The notes: a model not told the origin generated them from the letters alone. A DNA stretch of 56,010 nucleotides from Phocaeicola plebeius (GCF_003437535.1 NZ_QSQT01000026.1:1-56010), one strand, 5' to 3'; positions 34,006 to 43,196 are shown, counted from the first letter of the stretch. Numbers and translations: made by a program.

Positions 34006-35342
34006 AACAGAAGATGAAAAGGTGGAACTGGTGGGTGGCTTTGTGTGTGTGCTGTCTGTTGACAGGATGCTACAACGCTAATGAATCGCGCGAAAACGTG
34101 CTCAAGGTGTACAATTGGGCAGACTACATAGGTGAAGGCGTACTGGAAGATTTTCAGGAATATTATAAGGAAAAGACGGGAGAAGATATCCGCATCGTGT
34201 ATCAGACATTTGACATCAACGAAATCATGCTGACAAAAATTGAGAAAGGGCATGAAGACTTTGATGTGGTGTGTCCTTCCGAGTATATCATCGAACGAAT
34301 GCTGCACAAAGGCTTGTTGCAGCCTATTGATACGGCTTTTGCTCATTCACCCAATTACATGAACGGAGTGGCGCCCTATATCCGTCAGCAGATAGATAAA
34401 CTGACGGTGAAGGGCGATCTGCCGGCCAGCCGTTATGCCGTGTGCTATATGTGGGGTACGGCCGGCCTGCTGTATAACAAGCAGTTTGTTTCCGAAAAAG
34501 ACCTGAAGTCATGGGGGTGCCTGTGGGAGAAACGTTTTTCCGGCAAGATTCTGATGAAGGATGCCTATCGCGATTCGTACGGTATGGCTTTGCTGTATGC
34601 GCATCGTGAGGATTTGAAAGACAGTACCCGCAGTGTGGCTGACCTGATGAACGACTATTCACCGGCTTCCATGGACTCGGTGGGAAAATATCTGAAACTG
34701 TTGAAGCCGAATGTGGCCGGATGGGAAGCAGACTTTGGTAAGGAAATGATGACCAAAGGCAAGGCCTGGATGAACATGACCTGGAGCGGAGACGCACAGT
34801 GGGCTATGGAAGAAGCGGCAACGGTAGGAGTGGACCTTGCCTATACCATTCCGGAAGAAGGTAGCAATGTGTGGTACGACGGATGGGTAATTCCTAAGTA
34901 TGCCAAGAATCCTAAGGCAGCCAGCTATTTTATCAACTTCCTTTGTAGGCCGGACATCGCTTTGCGTAACATGGAAGAGAACGGGTATGTGAGTGCCATT
35001 GCTGCCCCGGAAATTCTGGAAGCTTGTATTGATTCTACCCTGGATAAGGAAGTCGATGCCAGCTATTTCTTCGGTCCGGAGGCACAGAAGGTGAAGCTGC
35101 GTAACACACAGTATCCCGATAAGTCTGTGATAGCCCGTTGTGCCATGATACGTGACTTTGGAGACAAGACGGTAGATGTATTGGAAATCTGGTCGCGTGT
35201 AAAAGGCGACAACCTGAATAGCGGGATTGTGATTCTGATTCTTTTGGTGGTAGTAGGACTGAGCGCCTGGCAGATTCGCCGCCGCTGGATACGTTATAAA
35301 CGTCATGCACGTACGCACCGCAGAAATCGCCGGAGAAAATAA
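34002..35342 (+). CDS. potD: Polyamine-binding lipoprotein PotD with C-terminal membrane anchor
   Basis: A 446-residue substrate-binding protein. The N-terminal signal ends in a lipobox (LLTGC, Cys at about 23), and the mature part begins with the PotD/PotF hallmark LKVYNWADYIGEGVLEDF (about 35-52), followed by DVVCPSEYIIERML, and later WMNMTWSGDAQWAM and VWYDGWVIPKYA that line the polyamine pocket. E. coli PotD is about 348 residues. Here a hydrophobic segment near the C-terminus (SGIVILILLVVVGLSAW, about 407-423) and a very basic tail (IRRRWIRYKRHARTHRRN) follow, so the protein may be fixed in the inner membrane at both ends. It overlaps potC by 4 bases and is followed by a strong terminator. 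Confidence 0.9.
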   Translation: MKQKMKRWNWWVALCVCCLLTGCYNANESRENVLKVYNWADYIGEGVLEDFQEYYKEKTGEDIRIVYQTFDINEIMLTKIEKGHEDFDVVCPSEYIIERMLHKGLLQPIDTAFAHSPNYMNGVAPYIRQQIDKLTVKGDLPASRYAVCYMWGTAGLLYNKQFVSEKDLKSWGCLWEKRFSGKILMKDAYRDSYGMALLYAHREDLKDSTRSVADLMNDYSPASMDSVGKYLKLLKPNVAGWEADFGKEMMTKGKAWMNMTWSGDAQWAMEEAATVGVDLAYTIPEEGSNVWYDGWVIPKYAKNPKAASYFINFLCRPDIALRNMEENGYVSAIAAPEILEACIDSTLDKEVDASYFFGPEAQKVKLRNTQYPDKSVIARCAMIRDFGDKTVDVLEIWSRVKGDNLNSGIVILILLVVVGLSAWQIRRRWIRYKRHARTHRRNRRRK

Positions 35343-35366
35343 AAGAAGAAAATACAGTATACAAAA

Positions 35367-35414
35367 ATCCCCCTTCAAAAGACGTTTAAATGCTTTTTGA
35401 AGGGGGATTCTTTA
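35367..35414. terminator. Bidirectional terminator, pot operon and pfkA
   Basis: 15-bp stem AATCCCCCTTCAAAA / TTTTTGAAGGGGGATT between convergent genes, with A/T runs on both sides. Confidence 0.85.
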
Positions 35415-35429
35415 TATGGAATTGTTTTG

Positions 35430-36410
35430 TTAGATTGACAATTCGTTCAATACGCTAACCAGTTCGCGGTCGATAGGCTTGTCGTTCTTGATAGCCTTGG
35501 CAAACGGAACGTACACAATCTGGTCGTTTTCGATACCAATCATGACGTTGCGCTGACCTTCCATCAGGGCCTGGATGCTGGCTACTCCCATACGGCTGGC
35601 AATGATACGGTCGTGTGCGGTCGGGCGTCCACCACGCTGCAAGTGTCCTAAAATAGTCACACGTACGTCGTACTGCGGATATTCGTTCTTTACACGTTCT
35701 GCATAGTGCATGGCTCCACCGGTGATTTCACTTTCAGCTACCAGCACGATAGAGCTGCTCTTTGATTTGCGGAAACCGTTGTTGATGAACTCTTCCAACT
35801 GGTCTACTTCCGTATTGAATTCCGGAATGATGGCAGCTTCGGCACCCGCAGCAATGGCACCGTTCAATGCCAGGAAGCCGGCGTCGCGTCCCATTACTTC
35901 CACAAAGAACAAACGTTCGTGTGAAGTAGCGGTATCACGTATTTTATCTACTGCATCCAAAATTGTGTTCAGGGCAGTGTCATATCCGATGGTTGTGTCC
36001 GTACCATACAAGTCGTTGTCGATGGTACCGGGCAATCCGATACAAGGTACATCAAATTCCTGAGCCAGCAGGCGGGCACCGGTCAACGAACCGTCACCAC
36101 CAATGACTACCAGTGCATCGATACCTTCGCGTTTCATAGTTTCATAAGCTACCTGACGGCCTTCCGGTGTACGGAACTCCTGGCAGCGAGCTGTTTTCAG
36201 GATGGTACCTCCTAATTGTATGATATTGCTGACGTTTTCAGTCTTGAATTCCTTGATTTCTCCTGTAATCAATCCTTTATACCCACGGTAGATACCTTTA
36301 ACTTGTAATCCGTTGTAGATGGCAGAGCGGGTGACTGCACGGATTGCGGCGTTCATGCCGGGAGCATCTCCTCCGGATGTAAGAATACCAATACATTTAA
36401 TAGTTCCCAT
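35430..36410 (-). CDS. pfkA: ATP-dependent 6-phosphofructokinase
   Basis: Phosphorylates fructose 6-phosphate in glycolysis. The 326-residue protein has the bacterial ATP-PFK motifs: [17 protein letters not shown] (about 8-24), [12 protein letters not shown] (about 100-111), the catalytic [20 protein letters not shown] (about 124-143), [13 protein letters not shown], and [15 protein letters not shown] near 250. The GGDGS signature with Gly after Asp points to ATP rather than pyrophosphate as donor. It is a single gene with a minus-strand -7 element at 36443-36450. Confidence 0.95.
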   Translation of the reverse strand: MGTIKCIGILTSGGDAPGMNAAIRAVTRSAIYNGLQVKGIYRGYKGLITGEIKEFKTENVSNIIQLGGTILKTARCQEFRTPEGRQVAYETMKREGIDALVVIGGDGSLTGARLLAQEFDVPCIGLPGTIDNDLYGTDTTIGYDTALNTILDAVDKIRDTATSHERLFFVEVMGRDAGFLALNGAIAAGAEAAIIPEFNTEVDQLEEFINNGFRKSKSSSIVLVAESEITGGAMHYAERVKNEYPQYDVRVTILGHLQRGGRPTAHDRIIASRMGVASIQALMEGQRNVMIGIENDQIVYVPFAKAIKNDKPIDRELVSVLNELSI

Positions 36411-36442
36411 AATTGTTAGTTGTTAGTTTGATTTTTATGAAG

Positions 36443-36450
36443 CAAAAGTA
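36443..36450 (-). promoter_or_regulatory. -7 element of pfkA
   Basis: Minus-strand TACTTTTG matches TAnnTTTG, 32 bases before the pfkA start. No clear -33 TTTG. Confidence 0.5.
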
Positions 36451-36488
36451 CAAATATGAATTTATATTGTAACTGATTTTCTTCTTTA

Positions 36489-37352
36489 TTATTCGTCCAT
36501 TATAACTTTTTTACACGCTTCCATCAACCATTTAGGGGTAGAGGTGGCTCCACAGATTCCAATGGAATGTGCATGTGACAATAAGGCCTTGTCAATTTCC
36601 TCCGGTTTGTCTATCTGGTAAGAGTTGGGATTGACCTTTTTACATTCCTGAAAGAGGATTTTCCCGTTGGAACTTTTATGTCCGCAAACGAAGAAAACCA
36701 GGTCGTGACTGGCGGCAAATTCCCGGATATGCGGCATGCGGTTGGCTACCTGACGGCAGATGGTATCGAAGTACTGGAAGGAGGCTTCCGGTGAAATGTG
36801 GGTCTCGATGTAGGACACTATCTGGCGGAATTCGTCGAGCGACTTGGTTGTCTGCGAATACAGGCGGATGTCTTTGTTCATGTCCAGTTTGCTGACTTCT
36901 TCCAGCTTCTCGATGACGATGGCTTTGCCTTCGGTCTGGCCCACCAGTCCCAACACTTCGGCATGGCCGTTTTTCCCGTAAATAACAATCTGTCTGTCTT
37001 TGTCGTGGGGAGTGGTGTCATACTCCTGCTTGATTCTTTTTTGCAGGCGCAGCACTACCGGACAGGTGGCATCGATGATTTCGATGTGGTTTTTCCGGGC
37101 TAGTTCATAAGTCTCAGGAGGCTCTCCATGTGCTCTCAACAAGACTTTTACATTCTTCAGTCGGGCAAAATCTTCGTGGTTGATGGTAATCAATCCCATT
37201 TCCTTCAGTCGCTCACACTCCTGCCCGTTGTGTACAATATCCCCCAGGCAATACAGAGGTGCGCCCTTTGCCAGTTCTTCTTCTGCTTTTGAGATGGCGG
37301 TCGTCACTCCAAAGCAGAATCCTGAGTCCTTATCTATTTCAATGTGATGCAT
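36489..37352 (-). CDS. ispH: 4-hydroxy-3-methylbut-2-enyl diphosphate reductase
   Basis: Last enzyme of the MEP isoprenoid pathway, making IPP and DMAPP with a [4Fe-4S] cluster. Three conserved Cys are seen: SGFCFGV near residue 12, [10 protein letters not shown] near 95, and [14 protein letters not shown] near 272. [13 protein letters not shown] supplies substrate-binding residues. I start it at the ATG at 37352 (MHHIEIDKD, 287 residues); the frame opens further with a TTG at 37365-37367. It overlaps the end of cmk by 14 bases, so translation is probably coupled; cmk-ispH pairing is a common arrangement in the phylum as far as I know. Confidence 0.93.
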   Translation of the reverse strand: MHHIEIDKDSGFCFGVTTAISKAEEELAKGAPLYCLGDIVHNGQECERLKEMGLITINHEDFARLKNVKVLLRAHGEPPETYELARKNHIEIIDATCPVVLRLQKRIKQEYDTTPHDKDRQIVIYGKNGHAEVLGLVGQTEGKAIVIEKLEEVSKLDMNKDIRLYSQTTKSLDEFRQIVSYIETHISPEASFQYFDTICRQVANRMPHIREFAASHDLVFFVCGHKSSNGKILFQECKKVNPNSYQIDKPEEIDKALLSHAHSIGICGATSTPKWLMEACKKVIMDE

Positions 37353-38037
37353 GTGCAGCTTTTTCAAATTGTTCTTTCAGCCATTGTTTTTGTTCGGCAA
37401 TGGTCAGGTGACTGTTGTCCAGTAAAATCGCGTCGTCAGCCTTGCGCAGGGGACTTACTGCCCGGTTCTGGTCGATGCGGTCGCGTTCTTCTACGTTGTG
37501 AAGAATTTCTTCGAACGAAGCATCCTGACCTTTGGCTTTCAGTTCCTCGTAACGGCGCTGTGCACGGATCTCGGCAGAGGCTGTCACGAAAATCTTCAGT
37601 TCCGCATTCGGGAATACGGCTGTTCCGATGTCTCTTCCGTCCATCACGATTCCTTTTTCCTTGCCCATTTCCTGCTGTTGCTGAACTAAGGCCTTGCGCA
37701 CAAAGTCGAGTGCTGCCACCGGACTGACATGTGAGGAGACTTCCATGGTGCGGATACGTTCTTCCACGTTCTTCCCGTTGAGGAAGGTCATGGGGCGCTG
37801 GGTTTCCGGGTTGAGCTGGAAGGAAATCTGGATTTGTCTCATCTGCTGGCGGAGCGCTTCTTCCTGAATGCTTCCGTCGGTATTGAACAATCCGTTTTCC
37901 AGACAATACAATGTAACGGCCCGGTACATGGCGCCGCTGTCTATATAGATGTATCCGATTTCTTTGGCTAAGTCTTTAGCCATGGTACTTTTCCCGCAGG
38001 AAGAGAATCCGTCGATGGCAATAATAATTTTTTTCAT
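37339..38037 (-). CDS. cmk: Cytidylate kinase
   Basis: Phosphorylates CMP and dCMP. From ATG 38037 ([10 protein letters not shown]) the protein has 232 residues. It has the P-loop [15 protein letters not shown] (about 9-23), [11 protein letters not shown] (CMP binding), and the motif [20 protein letters not shown] near 150. The open frame extends about 86 codons further upstream to 38295, but that extension runs through the 22-bp repeat array at 38210-38311 and shows no homology, so it is rejected. ispH follows with a short overlap. Confidence 0.93.
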   Translation of the reverse strand: MKKIIIAIDGFSSCGKSTMAKDLAKEIGYIYIDSGAMYRAVTLYCLENGLFNTDGSIQEEALRQQMRQIQISFQLNPETQRPMTFLNGKNVEERIRTMEVSSHVSPVAALDFVRKALVQQQQEMGKEKGIVMDGRDIGTAVFPNAELKIFVTASAEIRAQRRYEELKAKGQDASFEEILHNVEERDRIDQNRAVSPLRKADDAILLDNSHLTIAEQKQWLKEQFEKAAHASH

Positions 38038-38209
38038 GTTTCGGCTTCGATAAAATAGATTTCGCATTGACAAAGATAGTGTAAATCCTTTGTATATCGG
38101 ATGTTTTGGATAAAGTTTTTGGCGTCTCTTCCTTATAATATAAGGTAGAAATTCGTTTGGGACTTCAGAGATGAAAAAACGTTGTAGCAATGATTCAGAT
38201 ACCTGTTTG

Positions 38210-38311
38210 TGTTTTTTACGTTTCCTTTCCGGAAAACCTATGTTTTTCATGGCGGAAACGTAGGTTTTCCCTGCGTGAACCCTACGTTTCCGCACAGGGA
38301 AACATAGAGCA
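38210..38311. repeat. 22-bp-period palindrome array C (3 full units plus 2 half-sites)
   Basis: Palindromes of the form AAAC-nnnn-GTTT are centred at 38239.5, 38261.5 and 38283.5 (the third with one mismatch). In the same register the right half GTTT lies at 38220-38223 and the left half AAAC at 38300-38303, so the array fades at both edges. Unit 2 reads GGAAACGTAGGTTTTCC; unit 3 contains CCCTACGTTTCC, close to its reverse complement. Confidence 0.75.
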
Positions 38312-38410
38312 CGTAAGGCGATATGCTGATTATTTCCAGTGCGGAATAAAAAATATGCATTGTTTTACATTATTTTCATGTTGGGGTGTCGGAGTTTCGG
38401 GGAATTATGC

Positions 38411-38418
38411 TACCTTTG
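38411..38418 (+). promoter_or_regulatory. -7 element of tonB
   Basis: TACCTTTG, perfect TAnnTTTG, 36 bases before the tonB ATG. -33 is weak. Confidence 0.6.
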
Positions 38419-38454
38419 CCACGTATAGAGTATTAACCTTTAATAAACACATTT

Positions 38455-39144
38455 ATGGAAGTCAAGAAATCGCCGAAAGCGGACCTCGAGGGCAAAAAGA
38501 CCACGTGGTTATTGGTAGGTTTCGTACTGATCTTGGCAGCGATGTTTGTAGCGTTCGAATGGACAGAACGTGACAAGCAGGTCACTGCCGATACAGGTAT
38601 CACCGAACCAATCTTTGAAGAGGAAATGATTCCTATCACTGAACAACAGGAAGAACAGAAGCAGGCACCTCCTCCTCCTGAAGCTCCGAAAGTAGAAGAA
38701 GTTCTTCAGATTGCAGAAAATGATGCAAACGTAGAAGAATCTACTATCCAGTCAAGTGAAGAAAACAACCAGGCTGTGGAAATCAAGTATGTACCGGTTG
38801 AAGTGGAAGAAGAAGAACCGGAAGAACAGCAGATTTTCCAGGTGGTAGAAGAAATGCCGGAATTCCCGGGTGGTATGGCTGAATGTTTGAAGTTTATCGG
38901 TAAGAACATCAAGTATCCGACTATCGCACAGGAAAACGGTGTACAGGGACGTGTAATCATCCAGTTCGTCGTAAATCAGGATGGTTCTATCGTTGACCCG
39001 GTGGTTATGCGTAGTGTAGACCCGTACTTGGATAAGGAAGCACTCCGTGTGATCAAGATGATGCCGAAATGGAAACCAGGTAAGCAGCGTGGTAAAGCTG
39101 TACGTGTAAAATATACCGTGCCTGTAACCTTTAAGTTGCAGTAA
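38455..39144 (+). CDS. tonB: Energy transducer TonB
   Basis: A 229-residue inner-membrane protein that transmits proton-motive force to TonB-dependent receptors. One N-terminal membrane helix (about 19-37, WLLVGFVLILAAMFVAFEW), then a periplasmic linker with QAPPPPEAP and a long Glu-rich stretch (EEEEPEEQQ), then the TonB C-terminal domain (about 140-229) with EFPGGMAECLKFIGKNIKYP, VQGRVIIQFVVNQDG and MPKWKPGKQRGKAVRVKYTV, which are the usual Bacteroidetes signatures. It stands alone with its own -7 element and terminator; ExbB and two ExbD genes are 2.2 kb downstream and could be its partners. Confidence 0.93.
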   Translation: MEVKKSPKADLEGKKTTWLLVGFVLILAAMFVAFEWTERDKQVTADTGITEPIFEEEMIPITEQQEEQKQAPPPPEAPKVEEVLQIAENDANVEESTIQSSEENNQAVEIKYVPVEVEEEEPEEQQIFQVVEEMPEFPGGMAECLKFIGKNIKYPTIAQENGVQGRVIIQFVVNQDGSIVDPVVMRSVDPYLDKEALRVIKMMPKWKPGKQRGKAVRVKYTVPVTFKLQ

Positions 39145-39167
39145 TCTATTGACCGTTATAATAAAGT

Positions 39168-39199
39168 GAAGGCTGCATTTTTGCAGCCTTTCTTTTTTC
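39168..39199 (+). terminator. Terminator of tonB
   Basis: Stem AAGGCTGCA / TGCAGCCTT followed by TCTTTTTT. Confidence 0.85.
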
Positions 39200-39221
39200 T
39201 CTTATCTTAAATTACATTTCC

Positions 39222-40205
39222 ATGAAACAACAGACAGGCGAACAATTGTTACAGCAGATTCACGAATATATCGGAAACCTTTCTTATATGCGGGAGCCGA
39301 TGGGACTTTATGATCCGATTGAGTATGTATTGGGGTTGGGCGGAAAGCGTTTGCGCCCGGTGCTGATGCTATTGGCTTATAATTTATATAAGGAAGATGT
39401 GACCCGTATCTTTTCACAGGCAGCAGGCATTGAAACCTATCATAACTTTACTTTGCTGCACGATGACCTGATGGATAAGGCGGATATGCGCCGCAACAAG
39501 CCTACGGTACATAAAAAATGGGATGAGAATACGGCGATTCTTTCGGGAGACGCCATGCTGATTCTTGCCTATCAGTTTATGATGAAGAAATGTCCGCTTG
39601 AATGTGTGGAACGCGTGATGGAAGTGTTTGGCCGTACCGCCCTTGAGGTATGCGAAGGACAGCAGTGGGACATGGAGTTCGAGCATCGTCTGGATGTGAC
39701 GGTCGACGAGTATATCGAAATGATTCGTCTGAAGACTTCCGTGTTGCTTGCGGCAGCCTTGAAAATTGGTGCCATCTTGGGAGGTGCTCCCGAAAAGGAT
39801 GCGCAGTTGCTCTATGATTTTGGCATTAAGATGGGACTGGCTTTCCAGTTGCAGGATGATTACCTGGATGTGTATGGTGATCCGGCTGTCTTTGGAAAGA
39901 AGATTGGAGGAGATATTCTTTGCAATAAGAAGACCTTTATGCTGATTACCGCCTTGAGCCTGGCTGAAGGAGAAGATAAGGAAACGTTACTGAACTGGCT
40001 TCGTGCTACGGACTACGTGGCTGAAGAAAAAATCCAGTCGGTTACAGCTCTATATAATAAGGTAGGAGTTCCTGAACTTTGTCAGGCTCGCATTGATGCC
40101 TATTATAAGGAAGGACTGGAGTTGCTGGATAAAGTAAACGTGGAATCCTCTCTTAAAGAAGAACTGAAGAAGTTTGTTTGTCATTTAATGGACCGTAAAT
40201 TGTAA
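39222..40205 (+). CDS. Polyprenyl (trans-isoprenyl) diphosphate synthase
   Basis: A 327-residue cytoplasmic prenyltransferase that condenses IPP with allylic diphosphates. The first Asp-rich motif is LLHDDLMDKADMRRNKPTVH (about 79-98), the second LAFQLQDDYLDVYGD (about 206-220), and GGKRLRPVLMLLAY near residue 40 is the IPP-binding site. The product length cannot be told by eye; farnesyl diphosphate or a longer quinone side chain are the usual options. tatD follows after 4 bases, so the two are co-transcribed. Confidence 0.9.
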   Translation: MKQQTGEQLLQQIHEYIGNLSYMREPMGLYDPIEYVLGLGGKRLRPVLMLLAYNLYKEDVTRIFSQAAGIETYHNFTLLHDDLMDKADMRRNKPTVHKKWDENTAILSGDAMLILAYQFMMKKCPLECVERVMEVFGRTALEVCEGQQWDMEFEHRLDVTVDEYIEMIRLKTSVLLAAALKIGAILGGAPEKDAQLLYDFGIKMGLAFQLQDDYLDVYGDPAVFGKKIGGDILCNKKTFMLITALSLAEGEDKETLLNWLRATDYVAEEKIQSVTALYNKVGVPELCQARIDAYYKEGLELLDKVNVESSLKEELKKFVCHLMDRKL

Positions 40206-40209
40206 AGAT

Positions 40210-41001
40210 ATGAACGCCCTGATTGATACTCATACCCATCTTTATACTGAAGAGTTTGATGCCGACCGTGAACTGGCGGTGATTCGTGCAGTCGAGGCAG
40301 GAGTGACCCGCTTGCTTATGCCTAACATTGATGATACGACGGTCGAGGCTATGCTTAAACTGTGTGAGGCGCACGATTGCTGCTACCCGATGATTGGTTT
40401 TCATCCCACATCGGTAGATGCCGGTTGGAAGGAACGTCTGGAAAAAGTGAAAGGGTATCTGACTTCTTCTTCTCATTGCTTTTATGGTATCGGTGAGGTG
40501 GGTGTTGACTTGTATTGGGACAAGACCTTCCGTGAGGAGCAGATGATTGTCTTTGAAGAACAGGTGAAGTGGGCACTGGAATACGATCTGCCTCTTATTA
40601 TACATTGCCGGGAAGCTTATCCGGAACTGCTGGAGGTTTTGTCGGGTTACAAGCATACAGCCTTGCGGGGAATCTTCCACAGTTTCACGGGCACTAGTGA
40701 AGATGCAGAACGGCTGTTGGAATACGAATCTTTTATGTTAGGTATAAACGGAGTGGTTACTTTCAAAAAAAGTACCCTTCCCGAAGTGTTGAAGAATGTG
40801 CCTTTGAAGCGCGTCGTGCTCGAAACCGACTCACCTTATTTGGCTCCTGTGCCTTATCGTGGCAAACGGAATGAAAGTGCAAATCTGGTGAAGGTGGCAG
40901 AATGTCTTTCGGTAATCTATGGAGTACCTTTGTCGGAAATCGCCTCCCGGACCACGGAAAATGCTTTAAAAGTCTTCACAAATGCGGAGAAAAGTTTTTA
41001 A
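40210..41001 (+). CDS. tatD: TatD family metal-dependent hydrolase/DNase
   Basis: A 263-residue TIM-barrel metallohydrolase. Metal ligands are visible in order: IDTHTHLY (residues 5-12), GEVGVDLYWD (Glu, about 96), IIHCREAYPELLE (His, about 135), GIFHSFTG (His, about 158) and LETDSPYLAPVPYRGKRNES (Asp, about 207). TatD-type enzymes are 3'-5' exonucleases on DNA and related substrates. Symbol by family; several paralogues (YcfH, YjjV) have the same motifs, so the exact subfamily is open. Confidence 0.88.
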   Translation: MNALIDTHTHLYTEEFDADRELAVIRAVEAGVTRLLMPNIDDTTVEAMLKLCEAHDCCYPMIGFHPTSVDAGWKERLEKVKGYLTSSSHCFYGIGEVGVDLYWDKTFREEQMIVFEEQVKWALEYDLPLIIHCREAYPELLEVLSGYKHTALRGIFHSFTGTSEDAERLLEYESFMLGINGVVTFKKSTLPEVLKNVPLKRVVLETDSPYLAPVPYRGKRNESANLVKVAECLSVIYGVPLSEIASRTTENALKVFTNAEKSF

Positions 41002-41070
41002 AGTTTATTAATTTCGACTTCAAAAGTAAACTTTTGCAGGCTTGATGTTATGTAAGACGAAAAAAAAGAA

Positions 41071-41078
41071 TACATTTG
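41071..41078 (+). promoter_or_regulatory. -7 element upstream of tRNA-Ser
   Basis: TACATTTG, perfect TAnnTTTG, 59 bases before the tRNA. -33 is not clear. Confidence 0.4.
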
Positions 41079-41137
41079 TGACTGAAATCAGCGCGGGGTA
41101 CAAAAATGGCTGAAATGAGGCTCCGGCTGATTAAAAA

Positions 41138-41225
41138 GGAGAGGTGCTCGAGTGGTTGAAGAGGCACGCCTGGAAAGCGTGTATACGCCAAAAGCGTATC
41201 ACGGGTTCGAATCCCGTTCTCTCCG
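41138..41225 (+). tRNA. tRNA-Ser (GGA)
   Basis: 88 bases with a long variable arm, as expected for serine. The acceptor stem is GGAGAGG / TCTCTCC, discriminator G, anticodon loop CTGGAAA with GGA, T arm ACGGGTTCGAATCCCGT. CCA is not encoded. It sits upstream of the exbB operon. Confidence 0.95.
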
Positions 41226-41291
41226 CGAAAAAAGAGAAAAACAATTAACAAACTATTAATTAATTAATTAATCTTAAAAATTAGACACACA

Positions 41292-42092
41292 ATGAAAAAG
41301 TTATTTGCAATTCTTGCAGTGATGGGAGTCCTCTCATTTGGAATGACTCAGACAGCTATGGCTCAGGATTCTACAGCTACAGCAGCTCCGGCTCAGACAG
41401 AACAAGTAGCAGCAGCTGATGAAGCAGCAGCACCTGCAGTTGTTGAAGAAGGTGGTTTGCACAAAGAATTAAAGACTAAGTTTATCGAAGGTGACGCAGG
41501 CTTCATGTCTTTGGTTGCTATCGCATTGGTACTTGGTTTGGCTTTCTGTATTGAACGTATTATTTACTTGAGCTTGGCTGAAGTTGACGTGAAGAAAATG
41601 ATGGCTAAAATTGAAGCTGCTTTGGAAAAAGGTGATGTAGAAGGTGCTAAGACAATCTGCCGTAACACTCGTGGTCCTGTTGCTTCTATCTGCTATCAGG
41701 GCTTGATGAGAATCGACGAAGGTTTGGACGTAGTTGAACGTTCAGTTGTTTCTTACGGTGGTGTTCAGGCTGGTTACCTTGAAAAAGGATGCTCTTGGAT
41801 TACATTGTTCATCGCTATGGCTCCGTCTTTGGGATTCTTGGGTACTGTAATCGGTATGGTTATGGCGTTCGACCAAATCCAGCAGGCTGGTGATATTTCT
41901 CCGACAGTTGTAGCAGGTGGTATGAAAGTTGCCTTGATTACTACTATCTTCGGTTTGATTGTTGCTTTGATTCTTCAGGTATTCTATAACTACATCTTGT
42001 CTAAGATTGAAGCTATCACAAGCCAGATGGAAGATTCTTCTATCACATTGCTTGATATGATCATGAAGTACAACTTGAAATACAAAAAATAA
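41292..42092 (+). CDS. exbB: ExbB/TolQ-family proton channel protein
   Basis: A 266-residue inner-membrane protein, the main subunit of the proton channel that powers TonB or Tol. It has an N-terminal signal-like segment (ending about TAMAQ) and an Ala/Glu-rich stretch that the short E. coli proteins lack in this form, then three membrane helices: about 72-92, about 168-195 (containing APSLGFLGTVIGMVMAFDQI) and about 214-236 (VALITTIFGLIVALILQVFY). The conserved Thr/Gly residues of the pore are in the second. It begins the set exbB, 4TM protein, exbD, exbD. No perfect -7 element is seen between the tRNA and its ATG. Confidence 0.9.
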   Translation: MKKLFAILAVMGVLSFGMTQTAMAQDSTATAAPAQTEQVAAADEAAAPAVVEEGGLHKELKTKFIEGDAGFMSLVAIALVLGLAFCIERIIYLSLAEVDVKKMMAKIEAALEKGDVEGAKTICRNTRGPVASICYQGLMRIDEGLDVVERSVVSYGGVQAGYLEKGCSWITLFIAMAPSLGFLGTVIGMVMAFDQIQQAGDISPTVVAGGMKVALITTIFGLIVALILQVFYNYILSKIEAITSQMEDSSITLLDMIMKYNLKYKK

Positions 42093-42100
42093 TAAGAACA

Positions 42101-42568
42101 ATGGCTAAATTATCATACAAAGTATCATACTACGTATTCTATGTATGCATCGCACTGATTTTGGTAGTGCTGGGCATGTTCTACGGAGTAGGATACAGCG
42201 AAACAAATGCAGCTGGTTTGGTTGAACCGGCTAATACTCCAGCCCTGATGTACCTGATGTACGGTATGTTTGCTGTCTGTGTCGCTGTTACAGTTATTGC
42301 AGCAGTACTTCAGTTTGGTGCTGCATTGAAAGATAATCCGAAAGGCGCTATCAAGTCTTTGTTTGGTCTGATCCTTTTGGTCGTATTATTAATTATAACA
42401 TATAATATCGGTTCTAACGTACCTGTATTGTTGGGTGGTGGTACTGCTTACGAAAATGCAACAATGTTGAAAGTTACAGATATGTTCCTGTATTCAACTT
42501 ATGCATTGCTTGTTGTTGCAGCAATTGGTACATTGCTGAACCTGACAGGTATTTTCAAACAGAGATAA
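42101..42568 (+). CDS. Four-helix membrane protein of the exb operon
   Basis: A 155-residue protein of unknown function with four hydrophobic segments (about 8-28, 50-75, 87-108, 125-148) and short loops. It lies 8 bases after exbB and 40 before the first exbD. The position suggests an accessory subunit of the proton channel. I do not recognise a named family. Acidic residues within the helices are rare, so a direct proton path is not obvious. Confidence 0.75.
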   Translation: MAKLSYKVSYYVFYVCIALILVVLGMFYGVGYSETNAAGLVEPANTPALMYLMYGMFAVCVAVTVIAAVLQFGAALKDNPKGAIKSLFGLILLVVLLIITYNIGSNVPVLLGGGTAYENATMLKVTDMFLYSTYALLVVAAIGTLLNLTGIFKQR

Positions 42569-42608
42569 TATCATTCATTGAGTTTAATAATTTAATAAAG
42601 TAAGTAAA

Positions 42609-43196
42609 ATGGCAAAAAAGAAAAGAGATGTGCCGCAGATTAATGCAACCTCTACGGCCGATATTGCCTTCATGTTGCTTATTTTCTTCCTTATTACAAC
42701 ATCAATGGATACTGACCGAGGTCTGGCAAGACGTTTACCGCCTCCGCCTGAAAACAAGGAGCAGAAAGATGATATTATTGTAAAGGAAAGAAACGTTCTT
42801 CAGGTTCGTTTGAACAAAGACGACCAGTTGATGGTTGGTGGAGAATGGTCTGATATCAGACAGTTGAGACAAAAGGCAAAAGAATTCATTGCCAATCCGA
42901 ATAACGATGAGAACTTGCCTGAAAAGCATGCAAAACATCTTCCGTTCTTCGGTGACGTAATGATTACAGAAAAGCATGTAATCTCTGTACAGAATGACGT
43001 GGGTACTAGCTACGATGCTTATATTCAGGTTCAGAACGAATTGGTAGCAGCTTACAATGAGTTGCGTAACGAATTGGCTCAGTCTCAGTTCGGCAAAGCA
43101 TTCGCTGAATGTTCTGAAGATGAACAGAAAGCTATCACAGACTATTATCCGCAGAAGATTTCTGAAGCAGAACCTAAAAAATATGGAGGAAAATAA
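42609..43196 (+). CDS. exbD: ExbD/TolR-family protein (first of two)
   Basis: A 195-residue protein with one N-terminal membrane helix carrying the essential Asp (STADIAFMLLIFFLITTSMD, about 17-36) and a periplasmic domain (VLQVRLNKDDQLMVGG, then about 120 residues). It is longer than E. coli ExbD (141), with an extra C-terminal part (FAECSEDEQKAITDYYPQ). The second exbD starts 2 bases after its stop. Together with ExbB it should form the channel complex, perhaps as an ExbD heterodimer. Confidence 0.9.
   Translation: MAKKKRDVPQINATSTADIAFMLLIFFLITTSMDTDRGLARRLPPPPENKEQKDDIIVKERNVLQVRLNKDDQLMVGGEWSDIRQLRQKAKEFIANPNNDENLPEKHAKHLPFFGDVMITEKHVISVQNDVGTSYDAYIQVQNELVAAYNELRNELAQSQFGKAFAECSEDEQKAITDYYPQKISEAEPKKYGGK

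Larger units (their letters stand above)
38038..38454. other. Divergent intergenic region cmk-tonB
   Basis: 417 bases without a credible gene. It holds the 22-bp palindrome array at 38210-38311 and a plus-strand -7 element at 38411-38418. I see no perfect minus-strand -7 element for cmk. Confidence 0.6.

Noticed and set aside
38038..38295. N-terminal extension of cytidylate kinase
   Set aside because: The open frame extends about 86 codons upstream, but it crosses the repeat array and is not needed; the P-loop lies at the normal distance from ATG 38037.
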